This document shows positions 24,301-35,236 of a stretch of 64,000 nucleotides of DNA, piece after piece. A program made the translations under genes and the position numbers. Each line of letters starts with the position of its first letter. Position 1 is the stretch's first letter. This stretch comes from Brasenia schreberi (taxonomy: Eukaryota > Streptophyta > Magnoliopsida > Nymphaeales > Cabombaceae). The notes under the pieces are model-generated. The model did not search any database. It was not told the DNA's origin and worked only from the letters and a program-made list of their open reading frames with translations. The stretch is from contig JAYKKT010000073.1 of the NCBI GenBank assembly GCA_036023115.1, positions 13,641,001 through 13,705,000 of the forward strand, in the 5' to 3' direction.

Positions 24301-26460
24301 ACATGGTGCACCAGTTCACTCATATGTCATTTCAGCTATACGCCTTATCGAAAGAGTTTGATCTTCTAGTGACGTCTTTTATGGGGATCGACTCTAAAAG
24401 TGCTAGATATATCTCAGTTCTTTCACTGGGTTGTTCCTTGCTGGCCTTTTCTGCTGCCTTTGTTGTATGTTTTCCAAAACTACCAGCTTATCAAGTTGGC
24501 TTAGTTAGTTTATTGAATTCAAAAAAGTGGTCGCATGTCATGCTGGTTCAAAATCTAGCTGCACGGTTGTGGCATGCAGACAAAGAGACCAGCAAAGAAC
24601 TGCAGCTGTTCATGAGAGCCCTTGGAGATGTTCCCTTCTTGCCATCTAGGACCCAAGTACCTAGCACTGGTTATGAAGAGAGACATTCACTGAAGATTTG
24701 CAGGTTTGCTGTGTTGCGGGTGCTCAGATTGCAAAATGCTGTTGATGGGGTGAAGGACAGCGTTGACAAAAATTCCATAATCAAAGCTGGATTGGAGCAT
24801 TTGTCAGAAGTGATTAGCAGATGGATTTGCATCCGATTCCGTATACCTGGTTTTTTCTTTAGAGCAAGGTACGTAGTATTTTTATACTTGTCAAAGTGGT
24901 CTACTTGAATTTTCAAGGAGAACTGGTGTGCAGAGATGTAGTATGACTATTTTCACCACTAGATGCCATTTATTCCTAAAAGTGATTTGTTTTCTGCACG
25001 GTACATGCATGTCTTCTGGTGCAATAGGTTTTCTAGCATTTGAAGCAATTTGGTGAATTGTATAAGCGATATTAATCTTTGCTTGTCTGTCGAGAAGATT
25101 CTTCCTTTCCTATTTTATTTTGGAGAAGCAACTTGTAGGTCCTAGTTTCAACGTTCTACTTTTATTGCAAATGAATCATTTCTGGTGCTGCCTGTGAATC
25201 CTGTTGGGTGTAAATCATTTGAATGTATTAATATGGGTGTGGTGGTTCGGTTGACTACTACTGTGACACCACCCATGATACTGATACCTATTACCATGTG
25301 TAATAGATTTGTCCTAGGGAAATAAATGGAAACCATCTTATCCGTACCAAACTGTTATGAGGAAATTTGACACACATGTTGTAGATAGGGCGGGAGGTCC
25401 CACTTCCTCTGCTAAGTGGATCTGAGCAACCCTCAGTGCTCAGGTCCATTTTACTACTTCATCGAGGCTATTTCTTTCTCTTATTTTTTAAAAGAAACAT
25501 TTGGTACTAATTTCAGTTGTTTGGTTTGGTATAAGAAGTTATAATTGCTAATTTGCTATACTTATTGTACATCTAAATGCTAATTGATTCTTTGTTAGTT
25601 TTATTTTTTTTCTCATTTCTTAATTTTGGTGTACCACAGTACCACTAAGCCACGTGGTCCTGCTTACTCATCACCTTATATTCGGGCCAGATGCTAAACC
25701 CCCTCATACCTCTTTTGATAGCATAATAGTACTCAATGTATCAAGTGTTCAATTTCTGCATTGTCTGCTATGTGTGCCATTTCAGTTATTTCCAGTTGCT
25801 TATCCATATCGCTTTTGAAATTTTGTCACAAACTTAATGCTGAAGCGAGTAACTTGGATATCTTTGCATGTGGCTTGCTAAATATGAAGTCTCTCTCTAC
25901 TTATGAGATCCATTGTTTATTGAAGGCCTTGTTGTGGAGCGGAGATATACTCAGGTCCAGGAAGCAACGAGCATGGTGGAATTTCTATCTTTCAGGGCTC
26001 TTGGCTTTCTCTTAATGTCTGCATCCAAGTGAAAAATGTACCACCAGAGCAACGTGCTCGGCTTGCCAAGTTCTACTGCATTATTGCAGCTCAACCATCC
26101 GAAAGTCTGCCCGATGGTGAGAATCATAGACAAGTTGGTGTTGGTTTTCGAGCATGGAAGACTGAAGAAATGATGATGTTGAATGAAGAGTTGATGGTGT
26201 ATATGAGGAGGGAGGCATCTGAAAGAATAGCTAAAGCGGATGATGAAGGGTTTGGAGGATCAGGACTTGTGAAGTCCTTTGCAAGGATGCGACCGAATGA
26301 GTACATGCAGGGTTTTGCAACATGCATGCTTGATGTTTCTCTGTTTCCTGTGGGCACTTACCAGTGTGTTTGGCATAGTTGTTGTGTTGATAACAATGGC
26401 TATTGCTGGAGCCTATTACCTTTAAATTCTGGACCAATATTTACCATCAAGAGGCGGTGA
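6338..26460 (+). CDS. INTS7: INTS7, Integrator complex subunit 7 homolog (complete, 7 coding exons)
   Basis: Exons: 6338-6413, 6500-6945, 7331-7516, 7760-7867, 22430-22633, 22749-24868, 25926-26460. The total is 3,675 nt, 1,224 residues. All junctions are GT-AG and keep frame. INTS7 is an ARM/HEAT-like scaffold subunit of Integrator, the nuclear complex that cleaves snRNA 3' ends and attenuates transcription; Arabidopsis EMB1895 is the plant counterpart (about 1.1 kb of residues). Diagnostic stretches are the start [68 protein letters not shown], and the C-terminal [20 protein letters not shown]. The exon 7 acceptor at 25924-25925 restores [13 protein letters not shown]; a later AG at 25995 would break frame. 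The family start (a second Met ten codons on) supports ATG 6338. Introns are 86, 385, 243, 14,562, 115 and 1,057 bp. No stop or frameshift was seen. The extreme C-terminus is less certain because an alternative last exon is possible (see findings). Confidence 0.92.
8146..8513 (+). repeat. 5' LTR of Copia A
   Basis: It starts TGTTAACTTGTAACAG and ends TTTTACA. It contains an inverted GCCGTTGGGA / TCCCAACGGC theme shared with the LTRs of Copia B. The matching 3' LTR halves are 15974-16149 and 20812-21051. Confidence 0.9.
8550..9515 (+). pseudogene. Copia A gag remnant with zinc knuckle
   Basis: Several broken frames. The final one keeps a CCHC zinc knuckle, [14 protein letters not shown], with spacing C-X2-C-X4-H-X4-C, typical of retrotransposon nucleocapsid. 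Stops and a frameshift separate the N-terminal part (8550-8789) from the knuckle frame (9195-9515). Confidence 0.8.
9575..9766 (+). pseudogene. Copia A aspartic protease remnant
   Basis: The [12 protein letters not shown] stretch aligns with the Copia protease signature WLLDSGASxHMT. The catalytic Asp is kept but the following Ser-Gly is Cys-Ser, so the active-site turn is lost. The reading frame ends soon afterwards. Confidence 0.7.
9887..10515 (+). pseudogene. Copia A integrase remnant
   Basis: A GAG-pre-integrase segment ([12 protein letters not shown]) precedes an integrase core with [24 protein letters not shown] and, after a frame change near 10246, RTDSGGEYL and QQNGLVER. These match the D, D and E regions of the Copia integrase. 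The frameshift inactivates it. Confidence 0.85.
10659..11988 (+). pseudogene. Copia A reverse transcriptase remnant (5' part)
   Basis: Fragments in changing frames give integrase C-terminal sequence ([17 protein letters not shown]) and RT-type sequence ([37 protein letters not shown]). The RT is cut at 11988-11997 by the hAT insertion and resumes at 15348 with [17 protein letters not shown]. Confidence 0.8.
12001..12112. repeat. Left subterminal GTATCG/CGATAC array with a 15-bp palindrome
   Basis: At least eight GTATCG or CGATAC hexamers occur in about 110 bp. Positions 12018-12032 and 12037-12051 form a perfect 15-bp inverted repeat around GCCA. Subterminal arrays of this kind are known transposase-binding regions in hAT elements; that role is inferred here. 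Confidence 0.85.
12527..15028 (+). pseudogene. hAT transposase, frame intact but with four in-frame stop codons
   Basis: Exons 12527-14354, 14439-14643 and 14746-15028 join in frame to 772 codons. Domains in order: BED-type zinc finger (about residues 18-62, CLFC then H); DUF659-like core ([28 protein letters not shown]); [14 protein letters not shown]; a central helical part ([16 protein letters not shown]); the hAT C-terminal dimerisation motif ([20 protein letters not shown] and [16 protein letters not shown]); and an acidic tail. Stops sit at 12905 (TGA), 13289 (TAG), 13571 (TGA) and 14111 (TGA). Conserved family residues at three of them are Trp, and the first fits Arg, so all four fit single C-to-T or G-to-A changes. 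No frameshift was found over 2.3 kb, so loss of function looks recent or the product is made only partly. The two introns have good splice sites. Confidence 0.9.
15241..15339. repeat. Right subterminal GTATCG/CGATAC array of the hAT element
   Basis: CGATACGATAC, CGTATCGTGG and ACGATACGATACGCGTC occur within the last 75 bp before the target duplication, mirroring the left end. Confidence 0.85.
15348..15973 (+). pseudogene. Copia A RT end and RNase H remnant
   Basis: Continues the RT after the hAT insertion and carries RNase H-like fragments (AYSDTNWGG at about 15511; [12 protein letters not shown] near 15800). A GAGGGGG polypurine tract (15967-15973) precedes the 3' LTR. It contains several stops. 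Confidence 0.75.
15974..16149 (+). repeat. 3' LTR of Copia A, first part
   Basis: Matches the 5' LTR from TGTTAAC through the CTACTAG site. It is interrupted by Copia B at the duplicated CTAGT and resumes at 20812-21051, ending TTTTAAA directly before the TGTTG duplication. Confidence 0.9.
16150..16483 (-). repeat. 3' LTR of Copia B
   Basis: Aligns along its length with 20471-20806. The polypurine tract AAGGGG lies just inside on the minus strand (16484-16490). The terminal bases are not the usual TG and CA. Confidence 0.88.
16573..16950 (-). pseudogene. Copia B RNase H remnant
   Basis: The frame contains [29 protein letters not shown] and [15 protein letters not shown] sequence ([18 protein letters not shown]), the RNase H of Copia polyproteins. 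The N-terminal end runs into stops. Confidence 0.85.
16992..18102 (-). pseudogene. Copia B reverse transcriptase remnant
   Basis: Fragments include [20 protein letters not shown] and [17 protein letters not shown] near 16992-17252. Upstream (higher coordinates) are broken RT pieces. The catalytic YVDD region near 17330 is read as a hydrophobic run with changes. A 219-bp RTE-derived insertion splits it at 17803-18021. Confidence 0.75.
17803..18021 (-). mobile_element. Short RTE-derived non-autonomous element (219 bp)
   Basis: A perfect 19-bp duplication, GTTGGTCACAAGAGCTCTA, flanks it at 17784-17802 and 18022-18040. On the minus strand its first ~130 bp (GTAAGGGATCACCC, AGGAGGAGGGTTGCGTTAGG) match the 5' end of the long RTE at 38394-41764. 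Its last ~80 bp (CAAAGAATTCATGTAG, GGGAAAAGGATTAG, TTGTTG tail) match the RTE 3' end. The coding middle is absent, so it is a deletion derivative or RTE-mobilised SINE. Confidence 0.88.
18194..19140 (-). pseudogene. Copia B integrase remnant
   Basis: Pieces include [15 protein letters not shown] (GAG-pre-integrase), [25 protein letters not shown], and the integrase C-terminal CVFVGYG-type stretch [20 protein letters not shown]. Frames change near 18400 and 18870. Confidence 0.82.
19140..19624 (-). pseudogene. Copia B gag end and protease remnant
   Basis: The frame reads [18 protein letters not shown] where Copia proteases have D-S-G-A. The D-to-N change removes the catalytic aspartate and fits a G-to-A transition. 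A coiled-coil-like stretch, [18 protein letters not shown], precedes it in an overlapping frame. Confidence 0.82.
20471..20806 (-). repeat. 5' LTR of Copia B
   Basis: Pairs with 16150-16483. On the minus strand it starts GGTAAGAAAAACAGTC after the ACTAG duplication and ends TTTCATTATA immediately before the TGGTATCA primer site. Confidence 0.88.
20812..21051 (+). repeat. 3' LTR of Copia A, second part
   Basis: Continues the LTR after Copia B, with GTGAAATGAATAATTAGAG, TTGACTTGTTTGGTGTTA and GTGTTTGGTGATTTG shared with the 5' LTR. The terminal CA has become AA. Confidence 0.9.
21262..21936 (+). mobile_element. RTE-clade LINE fragment (5'-truncated)
   Basis: Peptide fragments [20 protein letters not shown] and [20 protein letters not shown], then [15 protein letters not shown], are the end of the RTE ORF beyond the RT. 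The element ends in AAAGAATCCATGTAGC, GGGAAAAGGCTTAG and a (TTG)n tail at 21936. Stops and frameshifts are present. It is interrupted by the tiny inverse RTE insertion at 21726-21771. Confidence 0.85.
21726..21771 (-). mobile_element. 46-bp severely 5'-truncated RTE insertion
   Basis: It consists only of the RTE 3' end and TTG tail in minus orientation. It is bounded by GGACGACTACAAAAGT (21710-21725) and GGACGACCACAAAAGT (21772-21787), a 16-bp duplication with one difference. Confidence 0.85.
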
Positions 26461-27663
<1,203 letters not shown>

Positions 27664-28047
27664 ATGTTGTCTCCTGCTAGTCAGATTGACATTGTTGACG
27701 ATACCTCCACAGAATCTAATGGTGGTCCTCTCGTGACTGATCGAGGGGATGGGTTGCTGCCACCAGACAGCCCAGCAGTGGTGGCGGCAGCTGCCGTTAG
27801 GTGCAGCAGAGGATGTGGAGTAGAATTTACTAGAGAGGAGTATGTTTTGTCAATTGCTGTATCTTTGACGACCATTCTTGCAGCTCTTGCTTGGTGTCAC
27901 ATAGCTGCATGCAGGTACTCTTTGAGATGGCAAGATCAGTGTGTTATTTCCTCTCTAATGCGTCACACCCTATTGCTAAAAAGATACATATCCGATTTAA
28001 TCATCTCCATTGGAGCTTCTGGTCAAGTGGGCCCTAAATCGTGTTAG
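27664..28047 (+). CDS. Unrecognised 127-codon open frame
   Basis: I recognise no family. The N-terminal half is acidic and polar, then alanine-rich (VVAAAAVRC). It continues with CSRGCGVEFTREEY and a single hydrophobic stretch, VLSIAVSLTTILAALAWCHI, long enough for a membrane segment. Composition is more gene-like than the surroundings. A splice donor (CATGCAG then GTACTC) at about 27914 could end an exon there, leaving the remainder non-coding. It could equally be a chance frame or a decayed gene piece downstream of INTS7. Confidence 0.25.
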   Translation: MLSPASQIDIVDDTSTESNGGPLVTDRGDGLLPPDSPAVVAAAAVRCSRGCGVEFTREEYVLSIAVSLTTILAALAWCHIAACRYSLRWQDQCVISSLMRHTLLLKRYISDLIISIGASGQVGPKSC

Positions 28048-28981
28048 GTCGCTCAGGTTTAATAATGTTCAACTCCCCACTGGAAATAATTTGTCTGGGG
28101 TTAGATGCGTCTCTTTACCAAGGCATCAGCTATTAATCAAAATGATCCCTGAGTTACCCAAATAGCCGTTCACAAACTATTTAGCCCTTGGATGTTAACA
28201 GGACTCATAAATCGATTTGCTGGCATGAAGCCAACCTTAATCATCTAAACTCATTTTCCATAGTTTTGGATCAGGAATAATTGTATTTTTGAATCTTGAT
28301 TAGATTAAAAATCCCACTTAAGTACATGATATTACAATAAAAAATCAAATTTAAACGTGTGAGGCATTCTCTGCACCAAGTCGATCTCATAAAATCTACT
28401 AATTTGGAAAGCCATTTAAACAGCCGGCATCAGGTGATTCAGGTTCCCTAAAAACAATGTTCATATATATATCAGCTACAGAATGAGCTTATATTTGTTT
28501 TTATTTGACAAAATGCAAGGATTAGGAAGAATTAATTGGGATCAAATGAGTAATGATCTTTGTGACGCATCACATTTCCCACAAAATTCCAGTCTTTCGT
28601 GACATCATGCACTTCATGGCACAAGATTTTCCACATCTTTTGCCTTGTCCACTTCGATTGTTCGAAACTGAAGTGCAGCAATGCTTCTTTGGAGTAATCA
28701 ACAGTCCCAAGAGCTATCCTTTTATGAAGGGGGGCATGGTAGCCACCATATTTAAGCTTCAATGCTTCATCCTAAAGAAGTCTCAAAAACATCGCCCGCA
28801 GACGAAATGAAACAGTTGATTATTACTTATTTATTCTGAAAATCCAACACATCACACAACAAAGACTAAACCACCACCCAACATCATATCATCTTACAAT
28901 ACAACAAAAACCAATAAAAGTTCTACTCGAAGAACCACAGGTCAATGACCACGTATTTTGAAAAGGACGTCATATCATATA
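28048..28981. other. Spacer between the unrecognised frame and XTH; XTH 3' UTR at the right
   Basis: The right part should hold the XTH 3' UTR (minus strand). A minus-strand open frame at 28532-28762 (76 codons) matches no family I know and is not called as a gene. Confidence 0.5.
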
Positions 28982-30170
28982 TCAAACATCTTTATCTCTA
29001 GCGCACTCTGCCGGCATCGTGGGGATCCTGGCTCTGTCTGTACAGTAATTATAGATGGTGTATTTCTGTCTGACCCAACTTAGCCTGCTGTACTGCAACC
29101 CATCAAGATCTTGAAACTCTTTCTGATCCCACCATCTCCGCCCCTGAGTTGCACACACCTTCTCATTCACCGATGCTTCGCATCCGTCAATGTGGAAACT
29201 CCTATACGATGCAATGAATGGTGCCTTGCTCCAATCCGTCTTCTCCAACCCTCCCCTTGTTGCCCAATCATCGGCATTCCACAGGCTAGAGTAAATCTTC
29301 ATTGGTTGGTCGAATGGAAACCTGACTCCTAAGTCCTTGCAGTTCTTGAAAATCCTGATAGGTACGTCATCTACAAAGAAACTGATGCACACGAACCAGG
29401 TCACAAATAAACCAGTGATTTTTCTGAGAAACCCACAAAAGAAACCTTTTTTTTTTTGGATGAGAAATTAAACATACACTATATGATACATATTCCAGAG
29501 GACAGAGTATGAGTGGTAGTCTTTTGTGGGATCAAACCACAGATAGATCCTCTGCTCCCTGTTTCCCTTGCCACCGGTGAACACATTTGTTTGTAATATG
29601 TATGGCTGGCCACTCCTGTTGCCCAAGAACTCAAAGTCTATCTCATCGTGCTCTGAGTTTTGAGAGGAAAGCTACAAGGTTCATTCATCGGAGACGCATT
29701 AATCAGCATCTATAGTAAGATAAATGAAATGATATTGACCAGTCTGAGAAGGAAGAGGAAGGTATGAGTTTTTCCACTCACATAGAAAGCGGTGACAGTT
29801 CCTGCGGAGTCACCAGGTACTAGCTTCATTTGCATGCTGAAGTGGCCGAATAAGTAGGAGCTCCTAGACTGAAATCCAGTACCTGTTGTAGTAGGAAGAA
29901 ATGAGTATGATGTATAGATTTGAAGTCATATTTTGTTTTTCATAGAGTCATCAGATTGTTATTTCTCTCACCTGTGGACTTATCTAATACGAGTTGCGCT
30001 TCAGAACCGCCATTGAAGTACCTGATATGGTCGAAGGCCCAGGTAGGTACATAGTTCTTCTGAAATGGCACGTCAATGGGCCTCCTAGTAACGAAGCCGT
30101 TGGCGACAAAGGGAAAGATAAACAAGCCAAACAGCAATGCAATGAGAGCAGATGCCATTCCTAGCTTCAT
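28982..30170 (-). CDS. XTH: Xyloglucan endotransglucosylase/hydrolase (XTH), complete, four exons
   Basis: Minus-strand exons: 29972-30170, 29782-29882, 29478-29671, 28982-29381. The total is 894 nt, 297 residues, with all GT-AG junctions in frame. XTHs (GH16) cut and rejoin xyloglucan chains in the cell wall. The start [20 protein letters not shown] is a signal peptide, with likely cleavage after VANG. The catalytic motif [11 protein letters not shown] lies at about residues 108-118, with both glutamates present, followed directly by the conserved glycosylation site N-R-S. Further family markers are [37 protein letters not shown] and the XTH C-terminal domain ([33 protein letters not shown]) with its conserved cysteines. 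Sequence resembles the XTH4/XTH5 branch, whose members are mainly transglucosylases. Length is normal and no defect was seen. The Met at codon 5 is a less likely alternative start. The gene is convergent with INTS7. Confidence 0.95.
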
Positions 30171-30360
30171 TTGCCGGACCTGCTAATGAAAACAAAAGGG
30201 GTTGCAGTGCACTGAGGAATCATGCTACAATACTTGCCAATGAAGAAAAGGAAGAGAAAGAACGGGGGACTTGATAGTTATTACCCGTTGGTCTCCAAAG
30301 ACTAAAGCGCGTTTGAGGTGAGGAGAAAAGGAAGAGGCCCTTTTGTATATAAAGGTGAAA
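30171..30360 (-). promoter_or_regulatory. XTH 5' leader and TATA box
   Basis: On the minus strand, CACCTTTATATACAAAAG gives a TATA-like box at about 30345-30353, some 175 nt upstream of the ATG. That predicts a start near 30315-30320 and a leader of about 145 nt. Confidence 0.6.
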
Positions 30361-32009
30361 TTTTACTTGGGTGTGTCATTCATTCTTGCTTAACTTTTCC
30401 TTTTCAAGGGGACTGCAAGGAAAACATTTTACTGTGCTTCTTTCTGGTCACAGACGATAATTTAAGGCATTGATAGGATTTGGTTTGGACTATATGGAGT
30501 GTGTGGGCAGCCTGTGGGGCTAAGGATTGACCAGGGTCCCCGTTTGGCTGAATTGATAGCATGAAGACTCTCCCACACGCACGCACATTACTGTTGCTTT
30601 CTTCTTCACTTCTGAACCACCAAAACGTTTCCAACGCCACAAATATAGCAATTTGTTCCGACCCCTTCTATGGTTTGTAAGCTTTGCTGGTTTAGAACTG
30701 TTGATTCACAGCTTGCGATGCAATACCAAATTAACACAATGATTTGTGTTGGAAAGTTACCTTTTCGGTTTATCTCCTACCATTATTGTGAAAATCCTTT
30801 TTTTTGGTCTTCCTTTTAGAATATATCCATCTTACCAGAAAACCACATAAATCCTTTAGTTCTTTCATTTCTTCTCCTGTCTATAATCGATGATTATGTG
30901 TGTGTGCTTCCGCGTCAAATTATGTGTTTTACACAACAAGAACTGCATGCAGAACGTGTGCATGTTTTCAGAAAATATATTCTCACATACAGTGGCGAAT
31001 CAGGTGCAAGAGTCACGTGCGGTTCTAGGAATCTAGGTTCTGTTTTTCTAGAATTCTAAACATTAACAGATTTTTTTTAGCTTGGTTTGATGAATTGGTG
31101 CGACTGGTGATGACTCCAGTAGATTGAATGCTGAAGCAGCTATTAGAATCCAACAAGAAGCTGGAGACGTGGCATCAACAAGCACAAGCACATGCACATG
31201 CACTCACTGCACATTATTGAGCAGAACGTGGATGGCTCGCTGATCTCCCCACAAGTCATGAGCTCGGTCTCCCTCATTTCAATTCTACAACCGCCGAACC
31301 CACTGGTGATATTCAACAAGAGCCAATTTGAGTAGCATTCCTCGTGGGATATTGATCATCATCCAATTGGTCATCGTCTAATGCAAATTAACCTAACTCA
31401 CCCTTGATCGATCGAGCTTGAATCATGAATGTGCTGGGGTCAAATAGATGAAAGTTTTTTAGATTTTGACACAATCTGAGATTGAGTTTCGAACCGGAAA
31501 TGGCTCAGTAGGTAGACCGTGTTAAGCAAAAAAACTGGTCATTCTCGGCAGTTTAACCTATGGAGACGGCTAGACCGGTCATCTAGCCGTTTCTTGTGGA
31601 AAAAACAATCTAATATTCAAGAGGAGGAACCACACGCTATTCTATAAATACATAACATTGCATAGAGGAATAGATCTTAGAAGTGAAAAACAAAAGAAAG
31701 GAACCTCCATGGGAAACACGATCGTGAAAAACCAGAAACACTCACATAGGGGCAGAATAATACACACTAATATTTGGATTTATAATTTTTTAAAAAGATA
31801 AGAGACAAAATAATAAACTTGGTATCTGTTTTTTTGTAAAATTCAATAATGATCGAAGGTAAACATGTATTTTTTCCTTAGTTTGAATATATAAATTTTT
31901 GATTATATAGGGGCAACCTTGTCTTTTAACATAGTAGTAGATTTGTAAACTTTTATTGGGTAAAGACAGAAAAGTAATTCAACCTCTAGATATTTCATAA
32001 TTTTTATAA
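30361..32009. other. XTH upstream region and gene-free spacer
   Basis: No exon recognised. The sequence is A/T-rich. A small inverted motif, CGGCTAGACCGGTCATCTAGCCG, lies at about 31568-31590. Short frames here lack family features. Confidence 0.55.
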
Positions 32010-33640
32010 ACAGGCACAATAGTGAACAGTCTTCCTTGTCATGGAACATGGTAACTAATGCCCATAGTCTAGGGCCTGAAACAAGGTTTTTAGAACTGTC
32101 CCTTAAACTAACAATTGAACAAGAACACATGAAAAAAAATAGAAAGGAGAAATTTCTAATAGTTCAAGATGAGATACGATTCAACTCCAAAGCCAACCAG
32201 AAAATATATAAACTAAATAAGAAGTTTGCCAAGAATAACAAAAGGAACGATAAACCTTTTAAGAAATCACAGGAAATCGCTTTTCGAGTCAAGTGTTTCG
32301 GTTGTGGAAAAATGAGACTACATAAGAGATTACTGCAATAAGAAAAATGGTGGAAACCACCAAAATGCAGACAGTCGGAGAAGCATGATATAATCTACGT
32401 GATATCATAATGCTTGTAAAAGGACCGATGAATGATTGGTGGATTAACTAAGAGCGACGAGACACATCTCAAAAAGCAAGGGGCAATGGATCTAAAGTAA
32501 TATAAACTAGGGAAACATATGGTGTATATGAAAAATAACACATTTTTTGATGTTCTTGTGATAAGATCCTTTAGAATTTATATACAAGGCACATCGATTG
32601 TACCGACTAATGTATTGATTGTGCACACTATAAGGTGCAATATAGTTTATAAGGCACAATATAGTTTCAGTCTAGCCTTGGTTAATAAGGGTTTTAATAA
32701 GGGTTTATAAGGCGCAATATAGTTTTTTCTCTAGGGAATTTGATGATGAACACGGTCTCTTCAAATTAAATATCAATAAAAATGAAAGTTTTTTGCTTAT
32801 ATTTATTGTACCTTTAATATTGATGTGAATATATGACATAAACACATAAGGCATATAAGTCTGAAAAGTTGAGAAAATTATCCAACTTTGACTTATTGCC
32901 AAGATTTGAGAAAAACATTTTTTGTAAGTGTGAAACCTATATACAAGAAAAAATGATGAGAAAAATTTTCTCAAAAAAACAAGGGCAACAACTTTATTGA
33001 AAATTATTTACACTGATTTTTGTGAACCTTTTAAAGTAAGATCACATTGAGGAAAGGTCTATCTCATAACCTTTATCAACAAGTACTCGAGTGTTGAGAC
33101 ATGTTCCTCTATTGTGAAATTTACATCCATAAGAATAATCCTAGTGATATCGGCATATTATGATTTGGATTTACATTAGTTAGATGTAAAAATTACTTTT
33201 CTAAATGGAGATTTAGATAAAATTATATATATGCATAAGTCCGAAGGATACAAAGTTGAAGGCTAAGAAGATAAAGTATATAGGTTATCCCTATATGGCA
33301 TTAAACAATCACCTCATCAATGATATGTAACTTTTCAAAATGTCATTATTGAACTTAGGTTTGTAACTAATGAACTTGACTACTCTGTCTATGTTTGGAA
33401 CAACGGGAGACACTTTGTCAATCTTATCATTAAATGTAGATGACATATTCTTGACTGAAAATGATAATGAGATCGATTGTCAAAACCAAGTCTAAACTCA
33501 AGGTTTGAAATAAAGGATATGGGGGAAACATCCTATATCTTTGGGTATAAAGATTTTTTGATATAGAGGTTCTAAACTTCTATTCCTAAGTTAAGAGATA
33601 TATATTGATTATATCCTCAAAAAGTTTAAAGAAACCTCCC
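32010..33640 (+). mobile_element. Copia remnant C (gag to RT, no LTRs found)
   Basis: Plus-strand fragments: gag-like SWNMVTNAHSLGPETRF and a damaged zinc knuckle (VKCFGCGKMRLHK); integrase-like pieces near 32990-33120; RT pieces such as LDVKITFLNGDLDKIIYMH and YGIKQSPHQ near 33180-33320. All are broken by stops. The same family as Copia D, whose gag carries SLSWNMMTTTLKLGSDF. Confidence 0.8.
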
Positions 33641-35236
33641 TATAAAATCCGGCTGTCGAAAACCGAGAACACTCACGAACCTCCTCTTTTATACTTTGTC
33701 TTCAAATATAGAGGTGATAGAAATCCGTCAACAGCAGACCGGAAGCTCTCTCTTGCTACAGCTAGCTCGCACCACCAAATCTACCTAGATCGTTGATGTG
33801 GGCCATGAACAACCAATAGATATGGGCACACAGGTAGTCATCAATTCGTAGAGTTACACTCGTCTTCTGTCTAAATTATTCACTCATTTATGAATTCATC
33901 GCTGAAAACCTTGGCAATATAGGGACGAGCGATGATTGTTATCTCAATCTAAAAACTGTAGAGATACCAAACAAAATACCAGTGAGATCTCCCTCTGTAA
34001 TGCTAGAGAATCATTTGCTGGAAGCAGTACACGTCTCATTAATTATGGTTTGGCAGCATTCATCATTCACCAACGTCATAATGCTATATAAGGTATGGGA
34101 GAGACAGAAGAAGTGCAACCTCAAAGTTATTGTTTTGGAGCAAAAGCGTTCCACATGACAGCCCCACAGCTCCTCCTTAGCTGTGAGACTCAATAAAGAA
34201 CAAAATTTACGAACCATTGGCCTTATAGCATTCCGCATTGATCCTAAAAGAGAAGAACAAGAGAGGGGGGACCCTCTTCAGTTCTTGGGCATCTCACTTT
34301 TATGAACTGCAGAGCAACCTGACTTATCCACACTCATCAGGGTAAAGCCGTGCATGCATGGAGACAGAAATGGGTTCCATGTGTAAGCTTTAGTACGCCA
34401 GAGCTCATTTTTCAGTATGGGATGCTGGATATCGTTTAACTGGCTATAACTGGAGCTCCGCAATTTCTTTCATAATTAACTCTGTTTACTTAGGGTAAAC
34501 TTGCGACAGTTGTGATCTGAGTAAAACTCTCACATGCAACAACAACAAGAACTAAGCCTTCATAGATTCTTTATTTCCAACTCCATCATTTCCCACTTCT
34601 GTTTGTTGCACAACCATGAGAAAGCGAGTCTCTGAGGATACAAAACAAGTAGTCATAATCCTAAAATCACTAAGCGAGACCATGACAAGACTTTTATCCA
34701 TTATTTAAAAGTTTTAGACCCTGCACTTCGACCATTTATAGGATAAATATACACTACTAACTTCTATATTCAAGTACATGGATCGAGAAAACGTTTCAAT
34801 TGGAGAGAGAGACAAATAGAATATACAACACTGTGCAGAAACTTTCCACCTGATGTCAACTTTAAATTGCCTTTCATCACAATTTTGCAAGAATTCGGTG
34901 GTTATGACTTAAAAAAATTCTAGATGGTAAATTTGTTCTTACACAGCGTTGTCAATGTTTTTCATTTTCTGTGAAATTCTTTACTCTTACAGATATAATT
35001 GCCCATTAAATGTTTCGTAAATGTTTACACTGATAAAATCTGTAACCTTGTCAGGAGGGTTAAATGAGATTTCCATTCCGTAACTTTAGTCCTCTTATAA
35101 GTTATGCCACAATGTTGGTACACGAGTTGTAGAATTCAAATCTTCAGATCAAAACGAATGACTAAGCTGTACATCTAAATATATAAGTAAGACACTCGTT
35201 TGGAAGGAGGATTGAGCTGTTCAATGGGTCCTTTGA
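33641..35236. other. Gene-free spacer
   Basis: Two minus-strand open frames (34011-34238 and 34278-34463) were inspected and match no family I know. A small RTE tail relic, CAACAACAACAAGAACTAAG followed by CATAGATTCTTTATTT, lies at 34543-34583. Confidence 0.5.

Noticed and set aside
25994..25995. AG at the end of ATCTTTCAG considered as the INTS7 last-exon acceptor
   Set aside because: The preceding exon ends in phase 2 and would not keep frame; reading upstream without a splice recovers conserved residues back to 25926.
25761..26015. 84-codon frame overlapping the INTS7 last exon
   Set aside because: Different frame; the acceptor at 25925 and the frame RPCCGAEIY fit INTS7 and give an in-frame gene.
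34011..34463. Two neighbouring minus-strand frames considered as exons
   Set aside because: No family match, no joinable splice pair that keeps frame, and no conserved motif.
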